34,105 nucleotides of DNA, taken from Rhodospirillales bacterium. Its GTDB lineage: Bacteria; Pseudomonadota; Alphaproteobacteria; Rhodospirillales; WMHbin7. Location: assembly GCA_016215555.1 (NCBI GenBank), contig JACRJC010000061.1:1-34105 (forward strand), given 5' to 3'. Shown in pieces: positions 25,919 to 33,677 of this stretch. Both the position numbers and the translations under genes were made by a program. The stretch's first letter is position 1; each line of letters opens with the position of its first letter. The notes beneath the pieces are model-generated. The model had not been told where the DNA came from. It did not search any database and worked only from the letters and a program-made list of their open reading frames with translations.

Positions 25919-27994
25919 ATGACTGAGAAAACCGCCAAGCCCGCCCCCAAGGCGAAGGCCAAGACCAAGCCCGCCGCGCAGGCCGCCAAGGCCAAGGCCG
26001 GGCCCTTGTTCGACAAGATTCTGATCGCCAACCGGGGCGAGATCGCGTGCCGCGTCATCAAATCGTGCAAGAAGCTGGGCATCAAAAGCGTTGCTGTCTA
26101 TTCCGACGCCGACAAGGATGCGCTGCATGTGGCGATGGCCGACGAGGCCGTGCATATCGGCCCGCCGCCGTCTGCGCAAAGCTATCTTTTGATCGACAAG
26201 ATCGTCGATGCCTGCAAAAAGACGGGCGCACAGGCCGTGCATCCGGGCTATGGATTCTTGTCGGAAAAGCAGGAATTCCAGGCCGCACTGGCCAAGGCCG
26301 GCATCGCTTTCATCGGCCCCGGCGCCAAGGCCATTCGCGCCATGGGCGACAAGATCGAATCCAAGAAACTGGCCAAGGCCGCCGGCGTTTCAACCGTGCC
26401 CGGCTATCTGGGCGTGATTAAAGACGCCGACGAGGCGGTGAAGATCGCCCAGGGCATCGGCTATCCGGTGATGGTGAAGGCCTCGGCGGGCGGCGGCGGC
26501 AAGGGCATGCGCGTGGCCTTGAACGATGCCGAATGCCGCGAAGGTTTCCGCTCGGCGACGGCGGAAGCGAAATCCAGTTTCGCCGACGACCGCGTTTTCG
26601 TCGAGAAATTCATCGAGGAGCCGCGCCATATCGAAATCCAGATTCTGGCCGACAGCCACGGCAACACGCTGTATCTGGCCGAGCGCGAATGTTCGATCCA
26701 GCGCCGCCATCAGAAGGTGATCGAGGAGGCGCCGTCGCCCTTCCTGGACGCCAAGACGCGCAAGGCCATGGGCGAGCAGGCCGTCGCCCTGGCCAAGGCC
26801 GTCGATTACGTTTCGGCGGGTACGGTGGAATTCATCGTCGATGCCAAGCGCAATTTCTATTTTCTGGAAATGAACACCCGCCTGCAGGTCGAACATCCGG
26901 TGACCGAGAAAATTACCGGCATCGATCTGGTCGAATGCATGATCCGGGTGGCGGCGGGCGAAAAGCTGCCCATGAAGCAGGCCGACATCAAGATCAACGG
27001 CTGGGCTATCGAAGCGCGCGTCTATGCCGAAGACCCGTTCAGGAATTTCTTGCCCTCGACCGGGCGTCTGGTGCGCTACAACCCGCCCGCGGAAAGCGAT
27101 TCCGTGCGCGTCGATACCGGCGTCTATGAGGGCGGCGAGATCAGCATGTTCTACGATCCGATGATCGCCAAGCTGATTGCCTATGGAAGCAACCGCGTCG
27201 AAGCCACCGCCAGCATGCGAGAAGCGCTCGACCGTTTCTATATTCGCGGCGTCTCGCACAATATTCCCTTCCTGGCCTCGCTGATGGGACATCAGCGTTT
27301 CGTCGAAGGCCGTCTCTCCACCAATTTCATCGCCGAGGAATACAAGAACGGCTTCAACGCTTCCGATCTGCCGCCCGAGGATCCGGCCATTCTGGTCGCC
27401 GTCGCCGCCTCGGTGCATTTCGCCCATGCGCAAAGAAACGCCGCCATTTCCGGCCAGTTGCCCGGTCATGAGATGAAGGTCGGCGCCGATTGGGTGGTGA
27501 AGCTGGGCGAGGAAAGCTATCCGGTTTCCATCGCCGCCCTTGAGTCCGGCTGGACGGTTTTGTTGAAGGGCAAGAAATTGTCCGTGCGTTCCGACAGTTG
27601 GATTCTGGGCCATCCCTTGTTCGAGGGCACGGTGAACGGAAGGCCGGTGTCGGTGCAGATCGACCGCAAGCAGGTGGGCTGGCGCATGTTCCATGCCGGC
27701 AGCCAGGCCGACGTCATGGTCTACACCGCCCAGCAGGCCGAGTTGGCCAAGCTGATGCCCACCAAGGCCCCGCCCGACATGTCGAAATATCTGCTCTCGC
27801 CGATGCCGGGGCTGCTGGTTTCGCTGGCTGTGGCCGGCGGACAGGAGGTGAAGGTGGGCGAGGAACTGGCCGTCGTCGAGGCCATGAAGATGATGAATGT
27901 GCTGAAGGCCGAGCGCGACGGCGTGGTGAAAAAGCTGCATACGCAAGCCGGCGCCAGTCTGGCCGTCGACCAGATCATCATCGAATTCGCCTGA
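25919..27994 (+). CDS. pccA: Propionyl-CoA carboxylase alpha subunit (biotin carboxylase + BCCP)
   Basis: 691 residues. The biotin-carboxylase domain runs from FDKILIANRGEIACRV (31-46) with the ATP-grasp loop GGGGKGMR (191-198) and EMNTRLQVEHPVTE. A PCC-type linker domain follows, then a C-terminal biotinyl domain with EAMKMMN, whose lysine (about 657) carries biotin. Together with PccB it carboxylates propionyl-CoA. Oddity: a 29-residue Lys/Ala/Pro-rich extension precedes the usual start; a TTG at 26006 would give the normal family start. I kept ATG 25919 because GAGAGG lies eight bases upstream. acyP follows after one base. Confidence 0.95.
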   Translation: MTEKTAKPAPKAKAKTKPAAQAAKAKAGPLFDKILIANRGEIACRVIKSCKKLGIKSVAVYSDADKDALHVAMADEAVHIGPPPSAQSYLLIDKIVDACKKTGAQAVHPGYGFLSEKQEFQAALAKAGIAFIGPGAKAIRAMGDKIESKKLAKAAGVSTVPGYLGVIKDADEAVKIAQGIGYPVMVKASAGGGGKGMRVALNDAECREGFRSATAEAKSSFADDRVFVEKFIEEPRHIEIQILADSHGNTLYLAERECSIQRRHQKVIEEAPSPFLDAKTRKAMGEQAVALAKAVDYVSAGTVEFIVDAKRNFYFLEMNTRLQVEHPVTEKITGIDLVECMIRVAAGEKLPMKQADIKINGWAIEARVYAEDPFRNFLPSTGRLVRYNPPAESDSVRVDTGVYEGGEISMFYDPMIAKLIAYGSNRVEATASMREALDRFYIRGVSHNIPFLASLMGHQRFVEGRLSTNFIAEEYKNGFNASDLPPEDPAILVAVAASVHFAHAQRNAAISGQLPGHEMKVGADWVVKLGEESYPVSIAALESGWTVLLKGKKLSVRSDSWILGHPLFEGTVNGRPVSVQIDRKQVGWRMFHAGSQADVMVYTAQQAELAKLMPTKAPPDMSKYLLSPMPGLLVSLAVAGGQEVKVGEELAVVEAMKMMNVLKAERDGVVKKLHTQAGASLAVDQIIIEFA

Positions 27995-27995
27995 C

Positions 27996-28280
27996 ATGGC
28001 AGGCCTTAAATCCGTTCATGTGCGGATTTCAGGGCGCGTGCAGGGCGTGTGGTTTCGCGGCTGGACGGTCGAACAGGCGCGTCGCCTGGGTTTGAGAGGC
28101 TGGGTGCGCAACCGGGCCGACGGCACGGTGGAAGCGGTCTTCCAGGGTTCGGATGCCGCAGTCGAAACCATGTTGAAATTGTGCCGCGAAGGCCCTCCCT
28201 CGGCCCGCGTCGGCGGCGTCACCGTCGAGCCCTCATCGCCCAAGGACTTCGACGATTTCCAGCAGCAGCCGACGGCGTAG
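27996..28280 (+). CDS. acyP: Acylphosphatase
   Basis: Small alpha/beta enzyme that hydrolyses carboxyl-phosphate bonds, for example acetyl phosphate or carbamoyl phosphate. 94 residues, the standard size. Both signatures are present: GRVQGVWFRGW, with the phosphate-binding arginine, and GWVRNRADGTVEAVFQG, with the catalytic asparagine. It starts one base after the pccA stop, so the two are cotranscribed and probably coupled. Its physiological substrate is unknown in most bacteria. Confidence 0.95.
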   Translation: MAGLKSVHVRISGRVQGVWFRGWTVEQARRLGLRGWVRNRADGTVEAVFQGSDAAVETMLKLCREGPPSARVGGVTVEPSSPKDFDDFQQQPTA

Positions 28281-28293
28281 ATCAATCTGCCGC

Positions 28294-28322
28294 TTGCATT
28301 GCCGATTGATTTGTCCTACATT
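28294..28322 (+). promoter_or_regulatory. Candidate promoter giving a leaderless start at 28330
   Basis: TTGCAT and TACATT are separated by 17 bases. The expected start of transcription falls at about 28329, next to ATG 28330, which has no Shine-Dalgarno. An inverted repeat ATCAATC-N16-GATTGAT (28281-28310) overlaps the -35 region and could be an operator. By eye only. Confidence 0.3.
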
Positions 28323-28329
28323 TGTTCCC

Positions 28330-28572
28330 ATGACTGACGTTGAAAACCTTGTGCTGGAACATCTTCGCGCCATCCGGGCGGATGTCGGCGTTTTGCGCGA
28401 AGACACGCGCGAGGTGAAGTTGCGTCTCAATGAACTACAGGCCTCGACAGCGGGTATGCGCCGCGATCAAGCCCTGGATGCCGAAGTCAGCGCCCATCTT
28501 CAGGCCCAATTTGATCGCCTGCGCGAAGACGTCGATCGCATCAAGCGCCGCCTCGATCTGGCGGAAGCATAG
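28330..28572 (+). CDS. Small coiled-coil protein (80 residues)
   Basis: Highly charged and helical: MTDVENLVLEHLRAIRADVG, then VLREDTREVKLRLNELQ, ending FDRLREDVDRIKRRLDLAEA, with heptad leucines suggesting a dimeric coiled coil. I recall similar short proteins in other alphaproteobacteria, without a known function. The frame is open to a codon at 28294, but ATG 28330 gives the conserved-looking start. There is no Shine-Dalgarno; a promoter-like pair placed for leaderless transcription lies just upstream. The next gene follows after 11 bases. Confidence 0.7.
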   Translation: MTDVENLVLEHLRAIRADVGVLREDTREVKLRLNELQASTAGMRRDQALDAEVSAHLQAQFDRLREDVDRIKRRLDLAEA

Positions 28573-28583
28573 GAGGTGTCTTT

Positions 28584-29135
28584 TTGTCCTTGGATGAAGG
28601 CCTGGAAGCGATTTTAGAGCGTGAGCGTAGTGCCTTGCACGTCGCAATCTCTCACATAATTGCCAAGCACGTTGTTCAAACTGCACATCGAGGCTTGGCT
28701 TTAGTTGGTTCGCCGGTTCATGTACTCAATTGTGAGGTCTTGCGTCAGTCCAAGAGTGCTATTGATAGGTTGTTTGAAGTTGCATTAAAATTTTGTGCCG
28801 CAAACACTCTTTCTCCGCAACATGTAATGGGTATGGTGGAGGAAACATCTGTGATCTTCGTCACAAATATGTCGCGACATTTACTTGAGCGAAATGAATT
28901 GGCAGAAATTTCTAAAAATATTGAAGAGCAGCTCCCTCGGCACATTGCTGAATTGAAAAAAATGGCTCTCAGAGGATTTGTCGGATCGAACCTGATCTAT
29001 TGCCATCAAGGTGTGTGGGCATCTTATAGAAGTTGGCTTTTTGGCCAACTTCCAAAGGAGCTGGTTAAGCATTCGCTTACGACCGCGCTTGGTTTGATGA
29101 TTGGATGGCTTTTATGGGGTTTCCGGATGCAATGA
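28584..29135 (+). CDS. Hypothetical membrane-anchored protein, low GC
   Basis: 183 residues, unrecognised. It is mainly helical, with one C-terminal membrane segment (LTTALGLMIGWLLWGF), so the bulk is probably cytoplasmic and tail-anchored. The start is TTG 28584, supported by a perfect AGGAGGTG five bases upstream. Base composition is clearly more AT-rich than the surrounding genes (many TTT, AAA, AAT codons), a sign of recent acquisition. It overlaps the antitoxin gene by four bases (ATGA), so the two are coupled. It is not similar to any toxin I know. Confidence 0.65.
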   Translation: MSLDEGLEAILERERSALHVAISHIIAKHVVQTAHRGLALVGSPVHVLNCEVLRQSKSAIDRLFEVALKFCAANTLSPQHVMGMVEETSVIFVTNMSRHLLERNELAEISKNIEEQLPRHIAELKKMALRGFVGSNLIYCHQGVWASYRSWLFGQLPKELVKHSLTTALGLMIGWLLWGFRMQ

Positions 29136-29260
29136 CTTTCGTGACGGTCTCATACGCTAGAGCTCACTTAGGTCAGTTGCTTGATCGCGTGGCTTTGGGC
29201 GAGGTCATCGTCATCACAAGGCGCGGCAAGGCCGTGGCCCGACTTGTTGCTTGCGGTTGA
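29132..29260 (+). CDS. Short Phd/YefM-family antitoxin (42 residues), toxin absent
   Basis: A short gene starting with ATG 29132 inside the previous stop codon (ATGA overlap). The product (MTFVTVSYARAHLGQLLDRV, then ALGEVIVITRRGKAVARLV) is the N-terminal DNA-binding half of the Phd/YefM fold. It stops at ACG, right where family members continue with the toxin-neutralising tail of 30-40 residues. No toxin gene follows: uppP begins on the other strand 9 bases later. It is likely a truncated remnant or a free-standing autorepressor-like protein. Confidence 0.75.
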   Translation: MTFVTVSYARAHLGQLLDRVALGEVIVITRRGKAVARLVACG

Positions 29261-29269
29261 GCTCTACTT

Positions 29270-30082
29270 CTATCTCTCTAACAACCCCAACATCAACAGC
29301 CCGAATCCGATGCGGTACCAGGCGAAGGGGGCAAAGCCGTGTCTGCCCACGAAACGGACGGCGGCTTTCACCACCAGCAGCGCCACCACGAAGGCGGAGA
29401 GAAATCCGATGGCGATCAGACCGGCATTCTCGAAGGACAGCAGCGGCCAGTCCTTGTAGATCTTATAGGCGGTGGCCGCCGTCATGGTCGGCACGGCCAG
29501 GAAGAACGAAAATTCCGCCGCCGTCTTCCTCTCCACCCCCATCAGCAGCGCCCCCATGATGGTGGCGCCCGAGCGCGAAACGCCGGGAATCATCGACACG
29601 CATTGGAACAGGCCGATCTTCACCGCCATCGGCAGGCCGAAATCCTCGATGGCATGAACCTTGGGCGTGCGGATCAAGCGCTCGATGACAAGAATAGCGA
29701 TGCCGCCCAGAATCAGCGCCACCGCCACCGTGACCGGGCTGTCCAGCAGTTGGCGGATGTATTTATAGGCAACCGCGCCGATGACCATGGCGGGCAGGAA
29801 GGCGACCAGAATATAGGTGACGAAATGGCGAGACGGGGCGTCGCCGGCAACGCATCCCTTCACGGCCCCCCACAAACGGCCCCAATAGGCCACGCAGACG
29901 GCCAGGATGGCGCCCAGTTGGATGACGATCTCGAAGGTCTTGCCGGGAAAGCGAAAGCCCAGCATGTCGCCGACCAGAATCAGATGGCCGGTCGACGAAA
30001 CAGGCAGGAATTCGGTCAATCCCTCGATGATGCCCAGGATCAGGGCCAGGAACGCGTCATGCATCTTGTGCTTGAAATCCAT
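29270..30082 (-). CDS. uppP: Undecaprenyl-diphosphatase
   Basis: Integral membrane phosphatase that recycles the undecaprenyl carrier for peptidoglycan synthesis and confers bacitracin tolerance. 270 residues, about eight membrane helices, with the two family signatures EGLTEFLPVSSTGHLIL (20-36) and PGVSRSGATI. Start ATG 30082 uses a GAGG ten bases upstream that belongs to a REP palindrome; the internal ATG at 30064 is an alternative with no Shine-Dalgarno. It is convergent with the antitoxin gene and divergent from epmB. Confidence 0.95.
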   Translation of the reverse strand: MDFKHKMHDAFLALILGIIEGLTEFLPVSSTGHLILVGDMLGFRFPGKTFEIVIQLGAILAVCVAYWGRLWGAVKGCVAGDAPSRHFVTYILVAFLPAMVIGAVAYKYIRQLLDSPVTVAVALILGGIAILVIERLIRTPKVHAIEDFGLPMAVKIGLFQCVSMIPGVSRSGATIMGALLMGVERKTAAEFSFFLAVPTMTAATAYKIYKDWPLLSFENAGLIAIGFLSAFVVALLVVKAAVRFVGRHGFAPFAWYRIGFGLLMLGLLER

Positions 30083-30092
30083 TCCGCATTGA

Positions 30093-30183
30093 CCTCATCC
30101 TTCGAGACGCTTCGCTCCTCAGGATGAGGTGAAAGGAGCCTCACCCTGAGGAGGGCGCCATTGCGCCCGTCTCGAAGGGTGAG
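30093..30183. repeat. Two tandem REP-type palindromes between uppP and epmB
   Basis: Unit 1 (30093-30129) has arms CCTCATCCT / AGGATGAGG. Unit 2 (30139-30183) has arms CTCACCCT / AGGGTGAG with an inner GGCGCC-attg-type hairpin. They are in opposite orientation, as inside the MITE-like elements, but lack the GGCTCTTCGACG ends. Unit 1 supplies the uppP Shine-Dalgarno; unit 2 reaches into the possible extended 5' end of epmB. Confidence 0.82.
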
Positions 30184-30232
30184 CGAACTCTATATCCGTT
30201 ATTTTCGTTCTTTCCGCAAGGCACCCGCTTCG

Positions 30233-31114
30233 ATGGCGCGCACAGATTTCCCCGGCAAAATTTCCCCCGCCTTCCAGGCGCTGATCGATCCGGGCGATCC
30301 CATGGACCCGATTGCCCGTCAATTCACACCCTCGGCGCAAGAACAAGAATCAGCGCCCGACGATCTGTCCGATCCCATCGGCGATCTGAAATATTCAGTG
30401 TCGGAATGTCTGGTTCATCGCCATCCCGACCGCGTGTTGCTGGTGCCCACATGGGCCTGCCCGGTTCATTGCCGCTTTTGTTTCCGCCGCGACCGGGTGG
30501 GCGGCAAGGGGCCAAAGCCCGAACTGTTGGCACAGGCGCTGGATTACATCCGCAAGCATCCAAATATCCGCGAAGTGATTCTGACCGGCGGCGATCCTTT
30601 GATGCTGCCCCTGAAGAAGCTGGGCGGCTTGCTGGCCGAGTTGGCGGCCATGCCCCATCTGCACAGCCTGCGCATCCATTCGCGCGTGCCGGTGGCCGCA
30701 CCGGGGCGGGTTACGCAATCCCTGGCCCGCCTGCTGGGCCGTCTGCCCAAACCGGTCTATCTGCTGGCGCATGTCAACCATGCCCTGGAAATCACGCCCG
30801 AGGCCAGGGCAGGATTCAACCGCCTGCGCTTGGTTGGCGTGCCCATATTGTCGCAATCGGTGTTGCTGAAGGGCGTCAATGACAAGGTCGAGGAGCTGGA
30901 GGATTTGTTCCGCTCACTGCTGGCGGCGGGGGTGAAGCCCTATTATTTGCATCATCCCGACCGCGTGCCCGGCACCGCGCAATTCCGCCTTGGCCTGGAC
31001 GAGGGCCGCGTCCTGATGGCGGGCTTAAGGCCCCGGCTTTCGGGGCTGGCGCTGCCGGTCTATATCCTGGACCGGCCCGGCGGCGAGGGAAAAATCCCCG
31101 CCGAAATCGTCTGA
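30233..31114 (+). CDS. epmB: EF-P lysine 2,3-aminomutase EpmB (KamA-like)
   Basis: Radical-SAM/PLP enzyme that makes beta-lysine, used to modify the conserved lysine of elongation factor P. Motifs: CPVHCRFC cluster (Cys76, 80, 83), FFRR-like FRRDRVG, ILTGGDPLML, LYAHVNH-type LLAHVNHALEIT, YYLHHPDRVPGTAQFR and the PLP lysine in DRPGGEGK. 293 residues from ATG 30233, about 30-40 shorter at the N-terminus than usual. In-frame GTG 30179 is an alternative, but it lies inside a REP unit and has no Shine-Dalgarno. efp follows 91 bases downstream, fitting the function. Confidence 0.9.
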   Translation: MARTDFPGKISPAFQALIDPGDPMDPIARQFTPSAQEQESAPDDLSDPIGDLKYSVSECLVHRHPDRVLLVPTWACPVHCRFCFRRDRVGGKGPKPELLAQALDYIRKHPNIREVILTGGDPLMLPLKKLGGLLAELAAMPHLHSLRIHSRVPVAAPGRVTQSLARLLGRLPKPVYLLAHVNHALEITPEARAGFNRLRLVGVPILSQSVLLKGVNDKVEELEDLFRSLLAAGVKPYYLHHPDRVPGTAQFRLGLDEGRVLMAGLRPRLSGLALPVYILDRPGGEGKIPAEIV

Positions 31115-31205
31115 AATCTCAGATAGTTCCTCAAAACTTGCCCTATAAGCCTGAACCTGATAGGTTCCGGCCCGAAATCAGGCCCCCCAACCATCGGACC
31201 GACCC

Positions 31206-31772
31206 ATGAAAATCGCCGCCAATACGATTCGTCCCGGCAACATCATCGAGCACAACAACCGCCAGTGGGGCGTGTTGAAGATTCAGCTCATCCAGCCTGG
31301 CAAGGGCGGCGCTTTCATCCAGGTCGAGATGCGCGACATCCGCACAGGCACCAAGACCAACGAACGCTGGCGCACCGCCGACACGGTGGAAAAATGCTCG
31401 GTCGAGGAAAAGGAATGCACCTATCTGTTCGGCGATTCCGACATGCTGACCTTCATGGACGGCGAAACCTATGAGCAGTTCAATATGCCGCACGACATGC
31501 TGGGCGACCAACTGCCCTTCCTGCAGGACGGCATGCAGATCACGGTGGATTTCGTCGAAGGCTCGCCGGTTTCCGTTACGCTGCCCAGCACGGTGATTTT
31601 GGAAGTGGTGGAAGCCGATCCGGTGGTCAAGGGCCAGACGGCGGCGGCGTCGTACAAGCCGGCCAAGATGAGCAACGGCATCCGCATCATGGTGCCGCCC
31701 TTCGTGGAATCGGGCGAGAAGGTCGTCGTCAACACCACGGAAATGGCCTACGTCGAACGTTTCAAGGGCTGA
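31206..31772 (+). CDS. efp: Elongation factor P
   Basis: Binds stalled ribosomes and promotes peptide bonds at polyproline stretches. 188 residues with the three beta-barrel domains: KOW-like N-terminal (1-65), the middle, and the C-terminal OB domain with SNGIRIMVPPFVESGEKVVVNT. The modified residue is Lys33 in the loop QPGKGGAF, consistent with beta-lysylation by EpmB encoded upstream. No epmA is in the window. The gene lies between epmB and suhB, probably one transcription unit. Confidence 0.97.
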   Translation: MKIAANTIRPGNIIEHNNRQWGVLKIQLIQPGKGGAFIQVEMRDIRTGTKTNERWRTADTVEKCSVEEKECTYLFGDSDMLTFMDGETYEQFNMPHDMLGDQLPFLQDGMQITVDFVEGSPVSVTLPSTVILEVVEADPVVKGQTAAASYKPAKMSNGIRIMVPPFVESGEKVVVNTTEMAYVERFKG

Positions 31773-31776
31773 TCCG

Positions 31777-32559
31777 TTGGCCGCACGCTCGCCCTTGATG
31801 CATGTAATGGAAGCCGCCGTCCGCAAGACGGCCAGGCGCCTGGTCCGCGATTTCGGTGAGGTCGAGCATTTGCAGGTCTCGGTCAAGGGGGCGGCCGATT
31901 TCGTCTCCACCGCCGATCTGAATGCCGAGCGCTCGCTGGTCGAGGAACTGTCGAAGGCCCGTCCCCGTTGGGGCTTTCTGCTGGAAGAGGGCGGCGAGAA
32001 GAAGGGCGATGGACAGCATGTCTTCATCATCGATCCCCTGGACGGCACCACCAATTTCCTGCACGGATTGCCGCATTTCGCCATCTCGTTGGCGGCGGTC
32101 AAGGATGACGAGATTATCGCGGGCATCGTCTACAACCCCATCAGCGACGAAATGTTCTGGGCCGAGAAGGGGCAAGGCGCTTGGCTGAACGAGCGGCGCC
32201 TGCGGGTCTCGGTGCGCAAGAAGCTGGATGAATCGCTGTTCGCCACCGGCCTGCCCTTCAAGGGCAAACCCGATCACGATGTCACCCTGGCCCAGGTCGG
32301 GCGCGTGCTGGCGGTTTCGACCGGGGTGCGGCGCATGGGCTCGGCCGCGCTGGATCTGGCCTATGTGGCGGCCGGGCGTTTCGACGGCTATTGGGAAGAG
32401 AATATCAAGCCCTGGGACATGGCCGCCGGCATCATCCTGGTGCGGGAAGCGGGCGGCACCGTCACCGACATGAAGGGCGACCACGCCATGATGGAACGCG
32501 GCGACGTCATCGCTTCCAACGGCCAGCTTCACAACGATATGCGCAAATTGGTGGGGTAG
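31777..32559 (+). CDS. suhB: Inositol monophosphatase family protein (SuhB-like)
   Basis: Mg-dependent phosphatase fold, 260 residues. The metal site is visible: the glutamate of FLLEEGGE, IIDPLDGTTNFLHG, and WDMAAG near the C-terminus. SuhB-type members hydrolyse inositol phosphate and also act in rRNA transcription antitermination; which applies here is unknown. I chose TTG 31777, five bases after efp, because MAARSPLMHVMEAAVRK matches the family N-terminus; ATG 31798 is an alternative. Its last 59 bases, including the stop region, are duplicated at 33678-33736 with synonymous differences. Confidence 0.9.
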   Translation: MAARSPLMHVMEAAVRKTARRLVRDFGEVEHLQVSVKGAADFVSTADLNAERSLVEELSKARPRWGFLLEEGGEKKGDGQHVFIIDPLDGTTNFLHGLPHFAISLAAVKDDEIIAGIVYNPISDEMFWAEKGQGAWLNERRLRVSVRKKLDESLFATGLPFKGKPDHDVTLAQVGRVLAVSTGVRRMGSAALDLAYVAAGRFDGYWEENIKPWDMAAGIILVREAGGTVTDMKGDHAMMERGDVIASNGQLHNDMRKLVG

Positions 32560-32563
32560 GGGC
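32505..32563. repeat. Direct repeat, left copy: suhB 3' end
   Basis: 59 bases covering the end of suhB and four bases beyond its stop match 33678-33736 at 54 positions with no gaps; the last 40 (from CAGCTTCACAACG to GTAGGGGC) are identical. Similarity stops abruptly at 32563. Confidence 0.85.
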
Positions 32564-32575
32564 GTTTCCTCCCGC

Positions 32576-32602
32576 TTATTGACTTAGTCCATTGTTTATA
32601 AT
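32576..32602 (+). promoter_or_regulatory. Candidate promoter of the nucleotidyltransferase-fold gene
   Basis: A perfect TATAAT (32597-32602) lies in an AT-rich tract just inside the inserted segment. The -35 is unclear: TTATTG (15-base spacing) or TTGACT (12-base spacing). A start near 32609 would favour the ATG at 32647 over 32620. Confidence 0.3.
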
Positions 32603-32646
32603 AAATTTCCCACTAGACCATGCATATTCTTCATGGTGAGTGGGAA

Positions 32647-33657
32647 ATGCTGTTATATCAACATATTGACGATAATCAGCGTCGCGTCCTGATCGATTTG
32701 CGCCAAGCCTATGCCGTCTGGCGCGAGAATGCGCGCGATCAATCATGCCGGTTTGCCGGCTCGATGCGTTGGCGCGAGAAAAGCGGCATCGATTATCTTT
32801 TCCGCAAAATCGGCACTTCTGAAAAAGGCCTGGGGCGTCGTTCCCCTGAAACCGAAGCCGTTCATGAAGCCTTTGTTTTTGGCCGGGAAAGGACGCAGGA
32901 GCGCGTCAAGGCTTCATGGGATGAGTTGAAGACGCAATCGGCGATGGCCCGAGCCATCGGTTTGGGGCGCGTTCCCGAGTTGCCGGCCAGGATTCTGCGG
33001 CTTCTCGATCAGGCCGGATTGCTGGGCAAGGTGCGCATCGTCGGTACCTATGCCTTGTTCGCCTATGAATCTCTGGCGGGCGTTCACCTTCCTCCTTCCA
33101 GCCTGGCGACGCAGGATATCGACTTGTTGCTGGATGCAAGGCGCAAACTGAAAATGACCTTGCCCGGCGATGGCGAAAAAACCGTGCTGGGATTGCTGCA
33201 AAAGGCTGATCGCAGCTTCGAGCCCTTCGGGGGCAGCCGCTACCGCCTGGCCAACGCCAAAGGCTTTCTTGTCGATCTGATTAGGGCCGAGGAGCGGCTA
33301 GGCAAACCGGCGCCGCCAGCTTTGCCGGAACTGGCCGCCGAGGGATTGGAGCCTGCGCCCATTCAAGGGCTGAACTGGCTGGTCAACTGCCCTCTGGTCG
33401 AGACATTGGTGATCGACAGTCGGGGCCTTCCCGCGCCGATCATGGTTCCCGATCCCCGCACCTGGATGCTGCATAAATTGTGGTTGTCGGCTCGTTCCGA
33501 CCGCGGCCCTTTGCAGCGCCCGCGCGACGAAAACCAAGCCCTTCTGCTTTGGGATGTTCTGCGCGATTTGCTGCCGCAATATCCTTTGGATGCTGCTTTT
33601 ATCGAGGGGCTGCCCAAGCCCTTAGGCGAGGCGTTCTCGCGCTTGGCGGCAAAATAG
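32647..33657 (+). CDS. Nucleotidyltransferase-fold protein (GSU2403/COG5397-like)
   Basis: 336 residues. The central region VRIVGTYALFAYESLAGV (129-146) followed by TQDIDLLLDARRK (155-167) is the GT...DxD core of the minimal-nucleotidyltransferase fold, and the C-terminal part (RTWMLHKLWLSARSDRGP) fits the GSU2403-type family as I recall it. Related folds include antitoxins and phage-defence proteins, but no role is known for this group. ATG 32620 is an alternative; I chose 32647 because GGTGAG lies six bases upstream. The gene lies alone between two copies of the suhB 3' end, as a passenger on an inserted segment. Confidence 0.75.
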   Translation: MLLYQHIDDNQRRVLIDLRQAYAVWRENARDQSCRFAGSMRWREKSGIDYLFRKIGTSEKGLGRRSPETEAVHEAFVFGRERTQERVKASWDELKTQSAMARAIGLGRVPELPARILRLLDQAGLLGKVRIVGTYALFAYESLAGVHLPPSSLATQDIDLLLDARRKLKMTLPGDGEKTVLGLLQKADRSFEPFGGSRYRLANAKGFLVDLIRAEERLGKPAPPALPELAAEGLEPAPIQGLNWLVNCPLVETLVIDSRGLPAPIMVPDPRTWMLHKLWLSARSDRGPLQRPRDENQALLLWDVLRDLLPQYPLDAAFIEGLPKPLGEAFSRLAAK

Positions 33658-33677
33658 CAAGAAGGGCGGTTCATCAC

